This document shows, piece after piece, positions 14,016-21,669 of a DNA stretch of 23,159 nt. The stretch is taken from assembly GCA_964491535.1 (NCBI GenBank), contig CAZBGR010000011.1:1-23159 (forward strand), written 5' to 3'. The notes beneath the pieces were generated by a model, which saw only the letters and a program-made list of their open reading frames with translations, was not told the origin of the DNA and did no database searches. Positions within the stretch are counted from its first letter, which is position 1. Each line of letters opens with the position of its first letter. Origin of the DNA: CAZBGR01 sp964491535 (GTDB taxonomy: Bacteria; Bacillota_I; Bacilli_A; RF39; UBA660). Position numbers and translations under genes: made by a program.

Positions 14016-14021
14016 TATAAT
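14016..14021 (+). promoter_or_regulatory. -10 element of trmB
   Basis: Perfect TATAAT, 15 nt before the trmB ATG; no good -35 at 17 nt (TTTATT at 13993). The implied leader is extremely short, so the assignment is tentative. Confidence 0.4.
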
Positions 14022-14036
14022 AAAATAGGTGATAAG

Positions 14037-14663
14037 ATGCGATTTAGAAGAAGAAATAGTAATAAAAGTATTATTAAAGAAGCCCCTTCAATCATCACAG
14101 ATCCTAAACAATATAAAGGAAAGTGGTCGAGTTTATTTTTAAATAAAAATAAGATTCATCTTGAAATAGGAATGGGGAAAGGTGATTTTATTTTAACAAA
14201 AGCTATAAAATATCCTCATCTTAATTTTATAGGCCTTGAAAAAAATGAATCTATTATGGCCCAAGCTCTTAAAAAAATAGGCCCTCATAATATAAATAAC
14301 CTAAAATTAATAATAGGTGATGCTAATGATATTAACAATTTCTTTGCTGAGGAAATAACTAGTCTTTATCTTAATTTCCCGGATCCATGGCCTAAACTTA
14401 AACACTTTAAAAGAAGATTAGTAAATGATATCTTTTTAAAAAAGTATCATTTACTATTTAAAGGTAATCACAAAATTTATTTAAAAACTGATAGTAAAGC
14501 TTTATTTGATTATACTATTAAGGAATTAAACAAGAATCATTATTTACTTAAAGTTATTAACTATAAGCTTTTAAATGATAATATAGTTACTGAATATGAA
14601 ACTAAATTTTTAGCACTTAAGAAAAAAATCTATTGTTTAGAAGCTTTTAAAGAAAAAGGATAA
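14037..14663 (+). CDS. trmB: tRNA (guanine-N7)-methyltransferase
   Basis: Methylates G46 in the tRNA variable loop using S-adenosylmethionine. The 208-residue protein has the SAM-binding loop EIGMGKG (43-49), FIGLEKNE after the second strand, and the family signature NFPDPWPKLKHFKRRL (113-128). A typical C-terminus with VTEYETKF binds tRNA. The frame is open far upstream (from 13905), but the ATG at 14037 is the right start: AGGTGAT lies 3 nt before it, the protein begins MRFRRR as in the family, and the upstream part overlaps the opposite-strand coat-like gene and promoters. Confidence 0.96.
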   Translation: MRFRRRNSNKSIIKEAPSIITDPKQYKGKWSSLFLNKNKIHLEIGMGKGDFILTKAIKYPHLNFIGLEKNESIMAQALKKIGPHNINNLKLIIGDANDINNFFAEEITSLYLNFPDPWPKLKHFKRRLVNDIFLKKYHLLFKGNHKIYLKTDSKALFDYTIKELNKNHYLLKVINYKLLNDNIVTEYETKFLALKKKIYCLEAFKEKG

Positions 14664-14842
14664 TTACTTAATCCTAGAAGACTATTTAAAGAGAAACATT
14701 TGCTAGCTAAAAATTTATATTTGTGTTATAATTGTGATGAATTTAAAGAGACTAATAAGATAATAATAATTCCCTAAGCCTTCCTTGATTTTCTTTAATA
14801 CTTTTATTATCCATGATATAATATAAAAAGAGTAGGTGAATT
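14664..14842. other. Intergenic region between trmB and the lipoprotein gene
   Basis: 179 nt with two perfect extended -10 elements, TG-T-TATAAT (14724-14732) and TG-A-TATAAT (14814-14822). The second serves the lipoprotein gene. What lies between is A/T rich with only an 8-codon frame lacking a Shine-Dalgarno (ATG 14738) and no strong hairpin. A short untranslated RNA or tandem promoters are possible. Confidence 0.5.
14814..14822 (+). promoter_or_regulatory. Extended -10 promoter of the lipoprotein operon
   Basis: TG-A-TATAAT, identical to the element before the peptide gene at 5310. It lies 20 nt before the ATG, with AGGTGA between them. Confidence 0.65.
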
Positions 14843-15508
14843 ATGAAGAGAATTATCATTTTATTAATAATAATCCTTTCATTTACAGGTTGCACTATTT
14901 CTAAGCTTGAAACAAATAATATAGAGGAACTTACGGATTTAATCTTATTAACTAATCATAAGCTTATTAATCAAACATCTAAAGGATATAAATATTATTT
15001 ACCTAAAGGAGTAATTTTGATTGATAACTTAAATTATAATGATACTTTAGCTGCTCGAAATAATCTTTATTATTTATATGTTGATATTGCTAGTTTTTAT
15101 TTTAAGAAACAAATAAATTATCAACCTAATAAAGAATCTTATTTTTCTAAAGAGTTAAATTATCGTAATAAAGGTTATTTGGAAATAAACAAAATAAATG
15201 ATTGGTATTTTATTGAAATGATGTATAATTATGCAATAATTGAAACTTTAGTTAGGAAAAAGGATATTGAAAATGCTATTATAGATTTAAGTTATATTCT
15301 ATCTTCAGTAACTTTTAATCAAAAAGTTATTAAATTAATGTTTGATAAAGATAGTTTAAGTTTTAATGAGCAAAGGGTTGATATTTTTGAAAACAAAGGT
15401 AAGAAAAGTAATTTTTTAGATTATGCTAATCAATATGATGTATGTGTAGAACCTTGTATCGAAGAAGAAGGAACAAATATTAATCTTGATCAAAATATTA
15501 TGGAATAG
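14843..15508 (+). CDS. Predicted lipoprotein of unknown function
   Basis: A 221-residue protein with a lipoprotein signal peptide: MKRIIILL core, then FTGC with the lipidated Cys at 17. The exported part is rich in Tyr, Asn and Leu (YNYAIIETLVRK) and probably helical, with a C-terminal acidic segment containing two cysteines four residues apart (VCVEPC). No family recognised. AGGTGA precedes ATG 14843 and an extended -10 lies just upstream. It is the first gene of a tight four-gene run ending with a YtxG/YtxH-like pair, which suggests an envelope or stress role, but this is only context. Confidence 0.75.
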   Translation: MKRIIILLIIILSFTGCTISKLETNNIEELTDLILLTNHKLINQTSKGYKYYLPKGVILIDNLNYNDTLAARNNLYYLYVDIASFYFKKQINYQPNKESYFSKELNYRNKGYLEINKINDWYFIEMMYNYAIIETLVRKKDIENAIIDLSYILSSVTFNQKVIKLMFDKDSLSFNEQRVDIFENKGKKSNFLDYANQYDVCVEPCIEEEGTNINLDQNIME

Positions 15509-15519
15509 AAGGTGAAAAA

Positions 15520-16224
15520 ATGAAGATAATTGATAAAATTAAAAACTTTTTTTATGATGATGAAGAAATTGAAATATCAGATTCTAAAGATAAAAAAAAG
15601 GAACCCCCTAAAATAATTAACAAAGAGAAACCCTCTTCTCTTAAAGAAGAAAAAGAAAATGACGATGGGATTAGTGAAAGGGAATTATTTAAAGCTGAAT
15701 CTACTTTTAAATTCCCCATTATTTTTGAAGAAGAAGATTTAGTTGAGCAGCAGCATAAAAGAGTAAATGTATTAGAAATAGAGAATACTAAAATTAAGAG
15801 TGAATCTTTAACTATTCAAGAACGTAAAATTTTTATCCCTTCTCCTATTATTTCTCCCATATACGGCGTTATAGAACCTCTAATTGATGATAATAAATCA
15901 CAAGCGAGGGAAAAAATTTATGATAAAAAGGGCCGGATTAATATAGATTCTGTTATCAATAAGGTTTATCAACAACCTAAAGCAGAAAACAAAAAACATA
16001 AGTTAGAGGAAAAAGATCAAACTCATCAAATAGATGAAGGAGAACTTGATTTATTTAAAAATATTGATAATTTAAAAGAGGAGGTTGATAATAAACAAAC
16101 AACTCTTGATGATAAGGTAAGAATAAAATCAATTGATGAATTATTAGAAAGTACTGATGAACAAGACTTTTATACTTTAATTGACAGTATGTATGAAAAT
16201 GTTGAAGAAGAGGAGTTGAATTAA
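15520..16224 (+). CDS. Acidic, largely disordered cytoplasmic protein
   Basis: A 234-residue protein with no signal peptide or membrane helix, dominated by Glu, Asp and Lys. Only two segments look ordered: residues ~60-72 (ESTFKFPIIFEEE) and ~102-119, with the proline motif FIPSPIISPIYGVI. The latter stands out as a likely peptide-binding or docking motif in an otherwise low-complexity chain. The C-terminus (SIDELLESTDEQDFYTLIDS) may form an acidic helix. The ATG at 15520 follows GAAGGTGAAAAA and lies 11 nt after the lipoprotein stop. Its stop overlaps the next ATG (TAATG). Family not recognised; possible cell-envelope scaffold by context only. Confidence 0.75.
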   Translation: MKIIDKIKNFFYDDEEIEISDSKDKKKEPPKIINKEKPSSLKEEKENDDGISERELFKAESTFKFPIIFEEEDLVEQQHKRVNVLEIENTKIKSESLTIQERKIFIPSPIISPIYGVIEPLIDDNKSQAREKIYDKKGRINIDSVINKVYQQPKAENKKHKLEEKDQTHQIDEGELDLFKNIDNLKEEVDNKQTTLDDKVRIKSIDELLESTDEQDFYTLIDSMYENVEEEELN

Positions 16225-16520
16225 TGGTTTGGTTAACCGATTTATTACCAATAATATTAAATATTTTAGCTATTATTTTATTAATTATCTTAATTATTAT
16301 TGGCTTAAAAACAATTAAATTACTTAATAATATCAAAACTATTTTTGAGGATTTAATATATAAAATAAAATCTCTAAATGGTATTTTTAAGGCTATTGAT
16401 AGTCTTACAGATTCAATTTCTAATTTAAGTGATAAAATTGCCAACATAATTAGTAATTTTATAATAAAAATATTTAAAAAGAAATATAATAAAAATAAGG
16501 AGGAAAATGAAAATGAGTAA
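16224..16520 (+). CDS. DUF948/YtxG-like membrane protein
   Basis: A 98-residue protein: one N-terminal membrane helix (about 5-28, LLPIILNILAIILLIILIII), then an amphipathic helical region with IKTIFEDLIYKIKS and LTDSISNLSDKIANIIS repeats, ending in a Lys/Glu-rich tail. This is the layout of DUF948 (YtxG) proteins. The immediate downstream neighbour is YtxH-like, as in the Bacillus ytxGH pair. It is translationally coupled to the gene before it (1-nt overlap) and overlaps the gene after it. Function of the family is poorly known; general-stress association is established for the Bacillus genes, not shown here. Confidence 0.75.
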   Translation: MVWLTDLLPIILNILAIILLIILIIIGLKTIKLLNNIKTIFEDLIYKIKSLNGIFKAIDSLTDSISNLSDKIANIISNFIIKIFKKKYNKNKEENENE

Positions 16521-16920
16521 ACAAAAAAAGAAAACAGGTAAGTTTTGGTTGGGAGCAATGCTAGGAGCTGCTTTAGGACTTTTATTTGCACCTGCTAAAG
16601 GCAGTGAAACAAGAAAGGTTTTAAAACAAAAACTTGAAGAGTTAATAAAAAAAGTAAAGGATATCGATCTAGATGAATTAAAAGAAAAGTTTGAAACTAA
16701 AATTGATGATATAAAAAATGATTTAGAAGACTTAGATCGTGAAAAAGTTTTTAAAATAGCTAAAGATAAAGCTAAAAGGCTAAAAACTAAAACTGAAGAT
16801 TTATGGAATTTAGCTAAAGATAAGGGCACTCCAGTATTACAAAAAGCAGCTAAAGAAGTTTTAGAAAATGTAATTGATGCTTCGGAAGAAGTAATTAAAA
16901 AATTAGATAGTAAAAAATAA
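16513..16920 (+). CDS. YtxH-domain protein
   Basis: A 135-residue protein with the YtxH signature near the N-terminus: FWLGAMLGAALGLLFAPAKGSETRK (about 9-33), a short hydrophobic Gly/Ala helix followed by APAKGSETR. The rest is a long, highly charged helix (LKEKFETKIDDIKNDLEDLD). The ATG at 16513 is preferred over 16507 because AAGGAGG (16497-16503) is then 9 nt away rather than 3; the difference is two residues. It overlaps the stop of the DUF948 gene and ends the operon at the terminator at 16947. Confidence 0.85.
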   Translation: MSKQKKKTGKFWLGAMLGAALGLLFAPAKGSETRKVLKQKLEELIKKVKDIDLDELKEKFETKIDDIKNDLEDLDREKVFKIAKDKAKRLKTKTEDLWNLAKDKGTPVLQKAAKEVLENVIDASEEVIKKLDSKK

Positions 16921-16946
16921 ATTAATAAAATTAGATAAATACAATC

Positions 16947-16971
16947 AAAAGATGCCTTTTGGCCTCTTTTT
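16947..16971 (+). terminator. Terminator after the YtxH-like gene
   Basis: AAAAGATGCC (16947-16956), TTTT loop, GGCCTCTTTT (16961-16970): a 10-bp stem with one mismatch and a T run at its 3' end, directly before the rnc -10. Confidence 0.75.
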
Positions 16972-16975
16972 CGAT

Positions 16976-16981
16976 TATAAT
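16976..16981 (+). promoter_or_regulatory. -10 element of rnc
   Basis: Perfect TATAAT immediately after the preceding terminator; any -35 (TGCCTT at 16953) would lie inside the terminator stem. The leader to ATG 16997 would be very short. Confidence 0.4.
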
Positions 16982-16996
16982 AGTATTGGTGGCAAA

Positions 16997-17659
16997 ATGG
17001 AAATTTTAAAAAAATTTAACATTATAACAAATAATAAACAATTATATGAACAAGCCTTTTCTCATTCTTCTTTTTGTAATGAACAAGGCTTAAAAAACAA
17101 TTATGAGCGGTTAGAATTTTTAGGTGATGCTGTTTTAGATTTAATCATCAGCGAATATCTTTACCAAAAATTTAATTTAGAAGAAGGCAAAATGTCTAAA
17201 TTAAGAGCCCGTTATGTCTGCGAAAAGGCTTTATCAGAGTATGCTTTAAGTTTAAATTTTAATAAATATATTAAAGTAGGTAAGGGAGAAAAAGCTAGTG
17301 GCGGGCAATTTAAAAGAGCTATTTTGGCTGATACTTTTGAAGCTTTTATAGGAGCTCTTTACTTAGATCAAGGCTTAAATCAAGTAAAATCATTTGTTAA
17401 AAGGGTTATTATCCCTATTATTGAAGATAATAAAATCGACTTTTTTTATGATTATAAATCATCTCTTCAAGAATTAGCACAAGTTCATCACCATAAAATT
17501 GAGTATGAAGTTATAAACCAAATAGGACCATCACATAATAGAAAATTTACCGTAATAGTTAAAATTGATGGTTTTAAATATGGAGTAGGGATAGCTAAAT
17601 CAAAAAGAGAAGCTGAACAAGAAGCAGCTAAAAACGCTTTACTTAAAAAAATATTATAA
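16997..17659 (+). CDS. rnc: Ribonuclease III
   Basis: Double-strand-specific endoribonuclease for rRNA and mRNA processing. The 220-residue protein has the catalytic signature ERLEFLGDAVL (37-47), the second acidic site in ILADTFEAFIGALY, and a C-terminal double-stranded-RNA-binding domain from about 150 (YKSSLQELAQ ... SKREAEQEAAKNAL). An open frame begins at 16952, but ATG 16997 is preferred: GGTGG lies just upstream, the protein begins MEILKKFNI, and the upstream codons fall in the terminator and promoter. rnc followed directly by smc is the classic Bacillota order (rnc-smc-ftsY). Confidence 0.97.
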   Translation: MEILKKFNIITNNKQLYEQAFSHSSFCNEQGLKNNYERLEFLGDAVLDLIISEYLYQKFNLEEGKMSKLRARYVCEKALSEYALSLNFNKYIKVGKGEKASGGQFKRAILADTFEAFIGALYLDQGLNQVKSFVKRVIIPIIEDNKIDFFYDYKSSLQELAQVHHHKIEYEVINQIGPSHNRKFTVIVKIDGFKYGVGIAKSKREAEQEAAKNALLKKIL

Positions 17660-17670
17660 GGAAGATGATT

Positions 17671-20619
17671 ATGTATTTAAAAGAAATTAAAATTGATGGC
17701 TTTAAATCATTTGCTAATAAAATAAAACTTAATTTTAAGCAAGGCATAACAGGGATTGTAGGACCTAATGGAGCAGGAAAAAGTAATATTGTCGATGCTG
17801 TTAGATGGGTCTTAGGAGAACAATCAATAAGATCACTTAGAGGAGATGCAACAATGAGTGATGTTATTTTTTCAGGAAGTAAATCAAGAAAACCAGCTTC
17901 TTATGCAGCCGTTACTTTGATTTTTGACAATAGTGATTATTATTTAAAGATTGAAGAAGATGAATTAGCTATTAAACGAATTGTTTATCAAAATGGCGAT
18001 AATGAATATTATTTAAATAACCAACGTTGTCGTTTAAAGGATTTAACTAATTTGATGATTGATACTGGGTTAACTAAAGAAGCTTATAATATTATTGCCC
18101 AAGATCAAATTCAATCTATTATTAATAATTCAGCAAATGAAAGACGAATTATAATTGAAGAAGTAGCCGGCGTTTTAAAATATAAAAAAAGAAAGGAAAA
18201 AGCCCTTCTTAAATTAACTAAAACTCATGATAATATTAACCGCCTTAATGATATTATGATCGAATTAAATAATCAATTAGAACCACTTGCTGATCAAAAA
18301 ACAAAAGCTAATCAATTTTTAGTCCTTAAAGAAGAATTAAAAGAAATAGAAATTAGTTTAATTGTTAATGAAATAGATTATTTAAATAATGATTATCAAC
18401 AAAGTAAAAAGAAAATAGAAAGATTAAAAGAAGATTTAATAACTATTAAAAATGAAGAGCTTAAAAAGCAAGCTACTTTAGAAGAAGATAAAGTTAATTT
18501 TATAAAAGATAATGATTTATTACATCAACTAGAAAAAGAGTTAGTTTCTCTAAGTAGTCAAGCTGAAAAAATTAGTGGCCAAAAGAATTTAATTATTGAA
18601 CGAAAACAATATCAAGATGATAACCCTAAGCTTCATCACCAACTATTATTATTAAAGGAAGAACAATTAAAGATAAATAGTGAGCTTGACTTATTAAAAC
18701 CCCAACTTAAAGATAAATTAAAAAAACAAACTGATTTGAAAGATAAGATAAAACATCAGCAATTAATTTTAACTGAAAAGCTCCAAGCTAAAGAAGAATT
18801 AAAAGATAAAATTAATGATTTCATAAAAAAAACAATAGCCTTAAAATATAAGAAAGAGCTCTTGGAACAATCAATTGAGCAACAAAATCGTCTTTCTTAT
18901 CCAGTTAAAGCTATTTTAAGTAATCCTAAATTAAAAGGTATTCATAATGTTATAGGAAACTTAATTAAAATGGAGGATGATTACTTAGAGGCTATTGATA
19001 TTGCCTTAGGGGCAAGTAATCAATTTATTATAGTTGATAATGAAGATAAAGCTAAAGAGGCAATTAGTTATTTAAAAGAAAAAAAATTAGGTAGAGCAAC
19101 TTTTTTACCATTAAATATTATTAAACCTAAAGCTATTGATAACACTACTTATCAACAACTTAAAAATCAGCCTTCTTTTATTGATATAGCAGCTAATTTA
19201 GTTACTTATGATGAAATTTATCGAAATATTATTTTAAATCAATTGGGTAATGTTATTGTCGTTGATAATATTAAAGCAGCTAATCAATTAGCTAAAATTA
19301 TTAATTATCGCTATAAGATAGTTACTTTAGATGGTGAATTATTACATGTTGGTGGTTCAATTACGGGGGGCCGTTTAAAAAAAGAAGGGACACTCTTAAA
19401 TGAACAATATCTTTTAAAAGAAGAACAAAGATTGTTATTTGATTGTGAGGAAGAGCTGAACCATTTACAAGCTAAATTAAACGATTTAAACCTTGATTTA
19501 GAGAAAGATATTGCTAAGCAAACAAAATTAAATGAAGAATATCTTTCTTTAGAACAAATTATTATTCATAAAAATAAACTCTTAACTGAATATAATTGTA
19601 AAAAGGAAGAACTTAAGCTTAAATTAAAAGGAATGACTAATACTTTAAATCAAGATTTAGATCAAGAAGAAAAGGATATTCTTAAAGATTATTATCAAAT
19701 TATTAATCAACGAGATAAACTAGTTCATGAAATTGAATTATTAACTAATAAAAATCAAAAACAAAGAGTCAAAATAGATAATTTAGAAGAAACTTTAAAG
19801 GCTGATCTAAATACTTTAAAAATTAAAGAACAAACTTTAAAGAACTTAGAAATAAGAGTTAATCGGCTAGATGTAAAACTAGATAATTTATTAAATCATT
19901 TAAATGAAGAATATAAATTAACTTTTGAAAAAGCTAAACAAAGTTACTTTTTAACAATTAAAGAAAAAGAAGCTAAAGCTAAAGTTAATCAATTAAAATC
20001 CTCTATTAATGAATTAGGAATTGTTAATTTAGGTTCTATTGAGCAATATGAACAACTTAATAGCCGTTATCTTTTTTTAACTAATCAAAAAAATGATTTA
20101 TTAAAAGCTGAAGATACTTTATTAAACATTATTAAAGAAATGGATTTAATCATGATTAAATTATTTAGTAAAACCTTCAAAGAGGTAAATGAACAATTTA
20201 AATTAATCTTTAAACAGTTATTTAAAGGTGGTAAAGCCGAACTAAAACTAACAGAACCAGATTCAATTTTAACTACCGGAATTGATATTATAGCTCTTCC
20301 CCCAGGAAAGAAAATAGATCATCTTTCTTTATTATCTGGTGGTGAAAAAAGTTTAACCGCCCTAGCTTTATTATTTGCTATTCTAAAAGTAAGACCAGTT
20401 CCTTTTTGCTTATTAGATGAAGTGGAAGCGGCTTTAGATGAAATTAATATTCTTGAATTTGTTAATTTTATTTCTAATTTTAAAAAACAAACGCAATTTA
20501 TTGTTATTACTCATCAAAAAAAAACCATGGAATATGTAGATGTTTTATATGGTATAACAATGATGGAATCAGGAGTTAGTAAAATAGTAAGCGTTAAATT
20601 AGAGGAAGTAAATAGTTAA
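17671..20619 (+). CDS. smc: Chromosome partition protein SMC, short-armed
   Basis: Core ATPase of the bacterial condensin that organises and segregates chromosomes with ScpA/ScpB. Head: Walker A GPNGAGKSN (31-39), then NERRIIIEEVAGV. First coiled coil is about 172-405, hinge about 415-565 (GIHNVIGNL to GGSITGGR), returning coil about 570-775. The C-terminal head from ELGIVNLGSIEQ (~780) has LSGGE (888-892) and DEVEAALDE with E917. At 982 residues it is clearly shorter than the ~1,180-1,190 typical of Bacillus SMC, with the loss spread over both coils. Start ATG 17671 fits AAGGAAGATGAT; ATG 17665 is too close to the site. It lies 11 nt after rnc; ftsY does not follow. Confidence 0.97.
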   Translation: MYLKEIKIDGFKSFANKIKLNFKQGITGIVGPNGAGKSNIVDAVRWVLGEQSIRSLRGDATMSDVIFSGSKSRKPASYAAVTLIFDNSDYYLKIEEDELAIKRIVYQNGDNEYYLNNQRCRLKDLTNLMIDTGLTKEAYNIIAQDQIQSIINNSANERRIIIEEVAGVLKYKKRKEKALLKLTKTHDNINRLNDIMIELNNQLEPLADQKTKANQFLVLKEELKEIEISLIVNEIDYLNNDYQQSKKKIERLKEDLITIKNEELKKQATLEEDKVNFIKDNDLLHQLEKELVSLSSQAEKISGQKNLIIERKQYQDDNPKLHHQLLLLKEEQLKINSELDLLKPQLKDKLKKQTDLKDKIKHQQLILTEKLQAKEELKDKINDFIKKTIALKYKKELLEQSIEQQNRLSYPVKAILSNPKLKGIHNVIGNLIKMEDDYLEAIDIALGASNQFIIVDNEDKAKEAISYLKEKKLGRATFLPLNIIKPKAIDNTTYQQLKNQPSFIDIAANLVTYDEIYRNIILNQLGNVIVVDNIKAANQLAKIINYRYKIVTLDGELLHVGGSITGGRLKKEGTLLNEQYLLKEEQRLLFDCEEELNHLQAKLNDLNLDLEKDIAKQTKLNEEYLSLEQIIIHKNKLLTEYNCKKEELKLKLKGMTNTLNQDLDQEEKDILKDYYQIINQRDKLVHEIELLTNKNQKQRVKIDNLEETLKADLNTLKIKEQTLKNLEIRVNRLDVKLDNLLNHLNEEYKLTFEKAKQSYFLTIKEKEAKAKVNQLKSSINELGIVNLGSIEQYEQLNSRYLFLTNQKNDLLKAEDTLLNIIKEMDLIMIKLFSKTFKEVNEQFKLIFKQLFKGGKAELKLTEPDSILTTGIDIIALPPGKKIDHLSLLSGGEKSLTALALLFAILKVRPVPFCLLDEVEAALDEINILEFVNFISNFKKQTQFIVITHQKKTMEYVDVLYGITMMESGVSKIVSVKLEEVNS

Positions 20620-20648
20620 TTATTTCATATAATAAACAAGGTGATATT

Positions 20649-20756
20649 ATGTTTAAATCCTTGTTAAAGAAAAAAGAAAATTTAAAATTAACTATTTTTC
20701 TTATTCTTACCTTATTTATTATCTTATTAGTCATCATCTTTTTAATTTTTAATTAA
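20649..20756 (+). CDS. 35-residue single-pass membrane peptide
   Basis: A small gene 29 nt after smc with AAGGTGAT (20638-20645) ending 3 nt before the ATG, the same spacing used elsewhere in the window. The product has a basic N-terminus (MFKSLLKKKENLKL) and one strong membrane helix (residues ~15-34, Ile/Leu/Phe only), with no Cys or signal cleavage site. It probably sits N-terminus-in. No family can be assigned to such a short hydrophobic peptide; the good ribosome site and position at the end of the rnc-smc run support its being real. Confidence 0.6.
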   Translation: MFKSLLKKKENLKLTIFLILTLFIILLVIIFLIFN

Positions 20757-20766
20757 AAAAAAGATG
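20735..20766. terminator. Imperfect bidirectional terminator after smc operon and def
   Basis: CATC-TTTTT-AATT pairs with AATT-A(n)-GATG around a TTT loop (20735-20766). The A run is three longer than the T run, leaving a bulge. It serves the plus-strand small gene and the minus-strand def gene. Confidence 0.5.
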
Positions 20767-20770
20767 AAAA

Positions 20771-21319
20771 TTAAATCATTCTCATCCTTTCTTCATTTTT
20801 AAAAGGGTTTTTAGGATCAATGTGATCAATAAATAAAAGTCCATTTAAATGATCAATTTCATGCTGAATAGTTACGGCTAGTTCTTCTCTAGCTCTTAAA
20901 GTCAGTTTATTTCCTTGTTCATCAAAATATTCAATTTTAATTCGAGCCTGCCGAGGAACAATCCCTTCAACTTTACGATTAATACTTAAACAACCTTCAC
21001 CACTACCTACATAAATTAATTCTTCAGCATAACTTATAATTTTGGGATTTATAATAACATATTTTTTAAAAGTTTTATCTGCTTGTTCATGAACAATTAC
21101 AAAATAACGTTTAGCTATTCCTAGTTGAATAGCCGATAAACCCATCCCCGGTCTTAAACTATATTTTTTAGCTATTTTATCAATTTGACTATTAGTAAGG
21201 TACTCAATCATTAATTTAATTTTTTCTTTATCTTTCTTAGTTAATGGAAAATTAACATCTTCACTTTTTTTTCTAAGAATTTTATTCTTTTCATCTAAAA
21301 TATCTGATAATTTCAACAT
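20771..21319 (-). CDS. def: Peptide deformylase
   Basis: Metalloenzyme removing the N-terminal formyl group from new proteins. All three motifs are intact in 182 residues: GLSAIQ (60-65), EGCLS (108-112, metal-binding Cys110) and QHEIDH (152-157, two metal-binding His and the catalytic Glu). The longer N-terminal helix insert (EYLTNSQIDKIAKKYSLRPG) is the Gram-positive type 2 form. ATG 21319 (minus) has GAGGTGAAATAG upstream and an extended -10-like element at 21347-21355. It is transcribed against the smc gene cluster. Confidence 0.97.
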   Translation of the reverse strand: MLKLSDILDEKNKILRKKSEDVNFPLTKKDKEKIKLMIEYLTNSQIDKIAKKYSLRPGMGLSAIQLGIAKRYFVIVHEQADKTFKKYVIINPKIISYAEELIYVGSGEGCLSINRKVEGIVPRQARIKIEYFDEQGNKLTLRAREELAVTIQHEIDHLNGLLFIDHIDPKNPFKNEERMRMI

Positions 21320-21346
21320 CTATTTCACCTCAAAAATTCATACCTT

Positions 21347-21355
21347 ATTGTATCA
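21347..21355 (-). promoter_or_regulatory. Extended -10 promoter of def
   Basis: On the minus strand, TG-A-TACAAT (5/6 in the hexamer), 27 nt before the def start codon. Confidence 0.5.
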
Positions 21356-21366
21356 TAAATGAGAAA

Positions 21367-21389
21367 AAAGGAAAAGTTGCTTTTCCTTT
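21367..21389. terminator. Terminator after the YjcZ-like gene
   Basis: AAAGGAAAAG (21367-21376), TTG loop, CTTTTCCTTT (21380-21389): a perfect 10-bp stem. On the minus strand it is followed by a T-rich run, fitting termination of the YjcZ-like gene just after its stop at 21391. Confidence 0.8.
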
Positions 21390-21390
21390 A

Positions 21391-21534
21391 TTAACAAATA
21401 CGGCACCCAACAACAATTACTAATAAAATAAATAATACTAAAATAATAGCTGTTCCTGAACCAAACCTTGGCATTGGACATGGTGGAGGGCAACATGGAT
21501 TAAAACATCCTGAGCCGCCGCTATAAGAATACAT
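21391..21534 (-). CDS. YjcZ-like tiny Cys-rich membrane peptide (sporulation associated)
   Basis: A 47-residue peptide on the minus strand with AAGGAGG ahead of its ATG. It has a Gly/Ser/Tyr start (MYSYSGGSGC), a Cys/Pro cluster (CFNPCCPPPCPMP), then GSGTAIILVLFILLVIVVGCRIC. The C-terminal Gly-x2-hydrophobic helix ending VVGC matches the tiny membrane peptide family (YjcZ type) found in multiple copies in Bacilli and often linked to spores. Six cysteines in 47 residues is striking; four lie in the N-terminal part outside the helix. The extra Cys/Pro segment is longer than in simple YjcZ peptides, which begin almost at the helix. Confidence 0.8.
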   Translation of the reverse strand: MYSYSGGSGCFNPCCPPPCPMPRFGSGTAIILVLFILLVIVVGCRIC

Positions 21535-21669
21535 TATTATTTACCTCCTTTAATTTATTCTATTATAATTTATTAGATTGGTGATTAATTGACCATTGAA
21601 GATACCTAAAAAGTTAATTATTATACTGAAAAAAGAAAAAAGTTATGATATGATAATAGAGGAGGGGAA

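Noticed and set aside
16055..16829. Two overlapping minus-strand open frames over the DUF948/YtxH genes
   Set aside because: Phe/Ser/Leu-rich products typical of the complement of Lys/Glu-rich coding sequence, without ribosome sites; the plus-strand genes are well supported.
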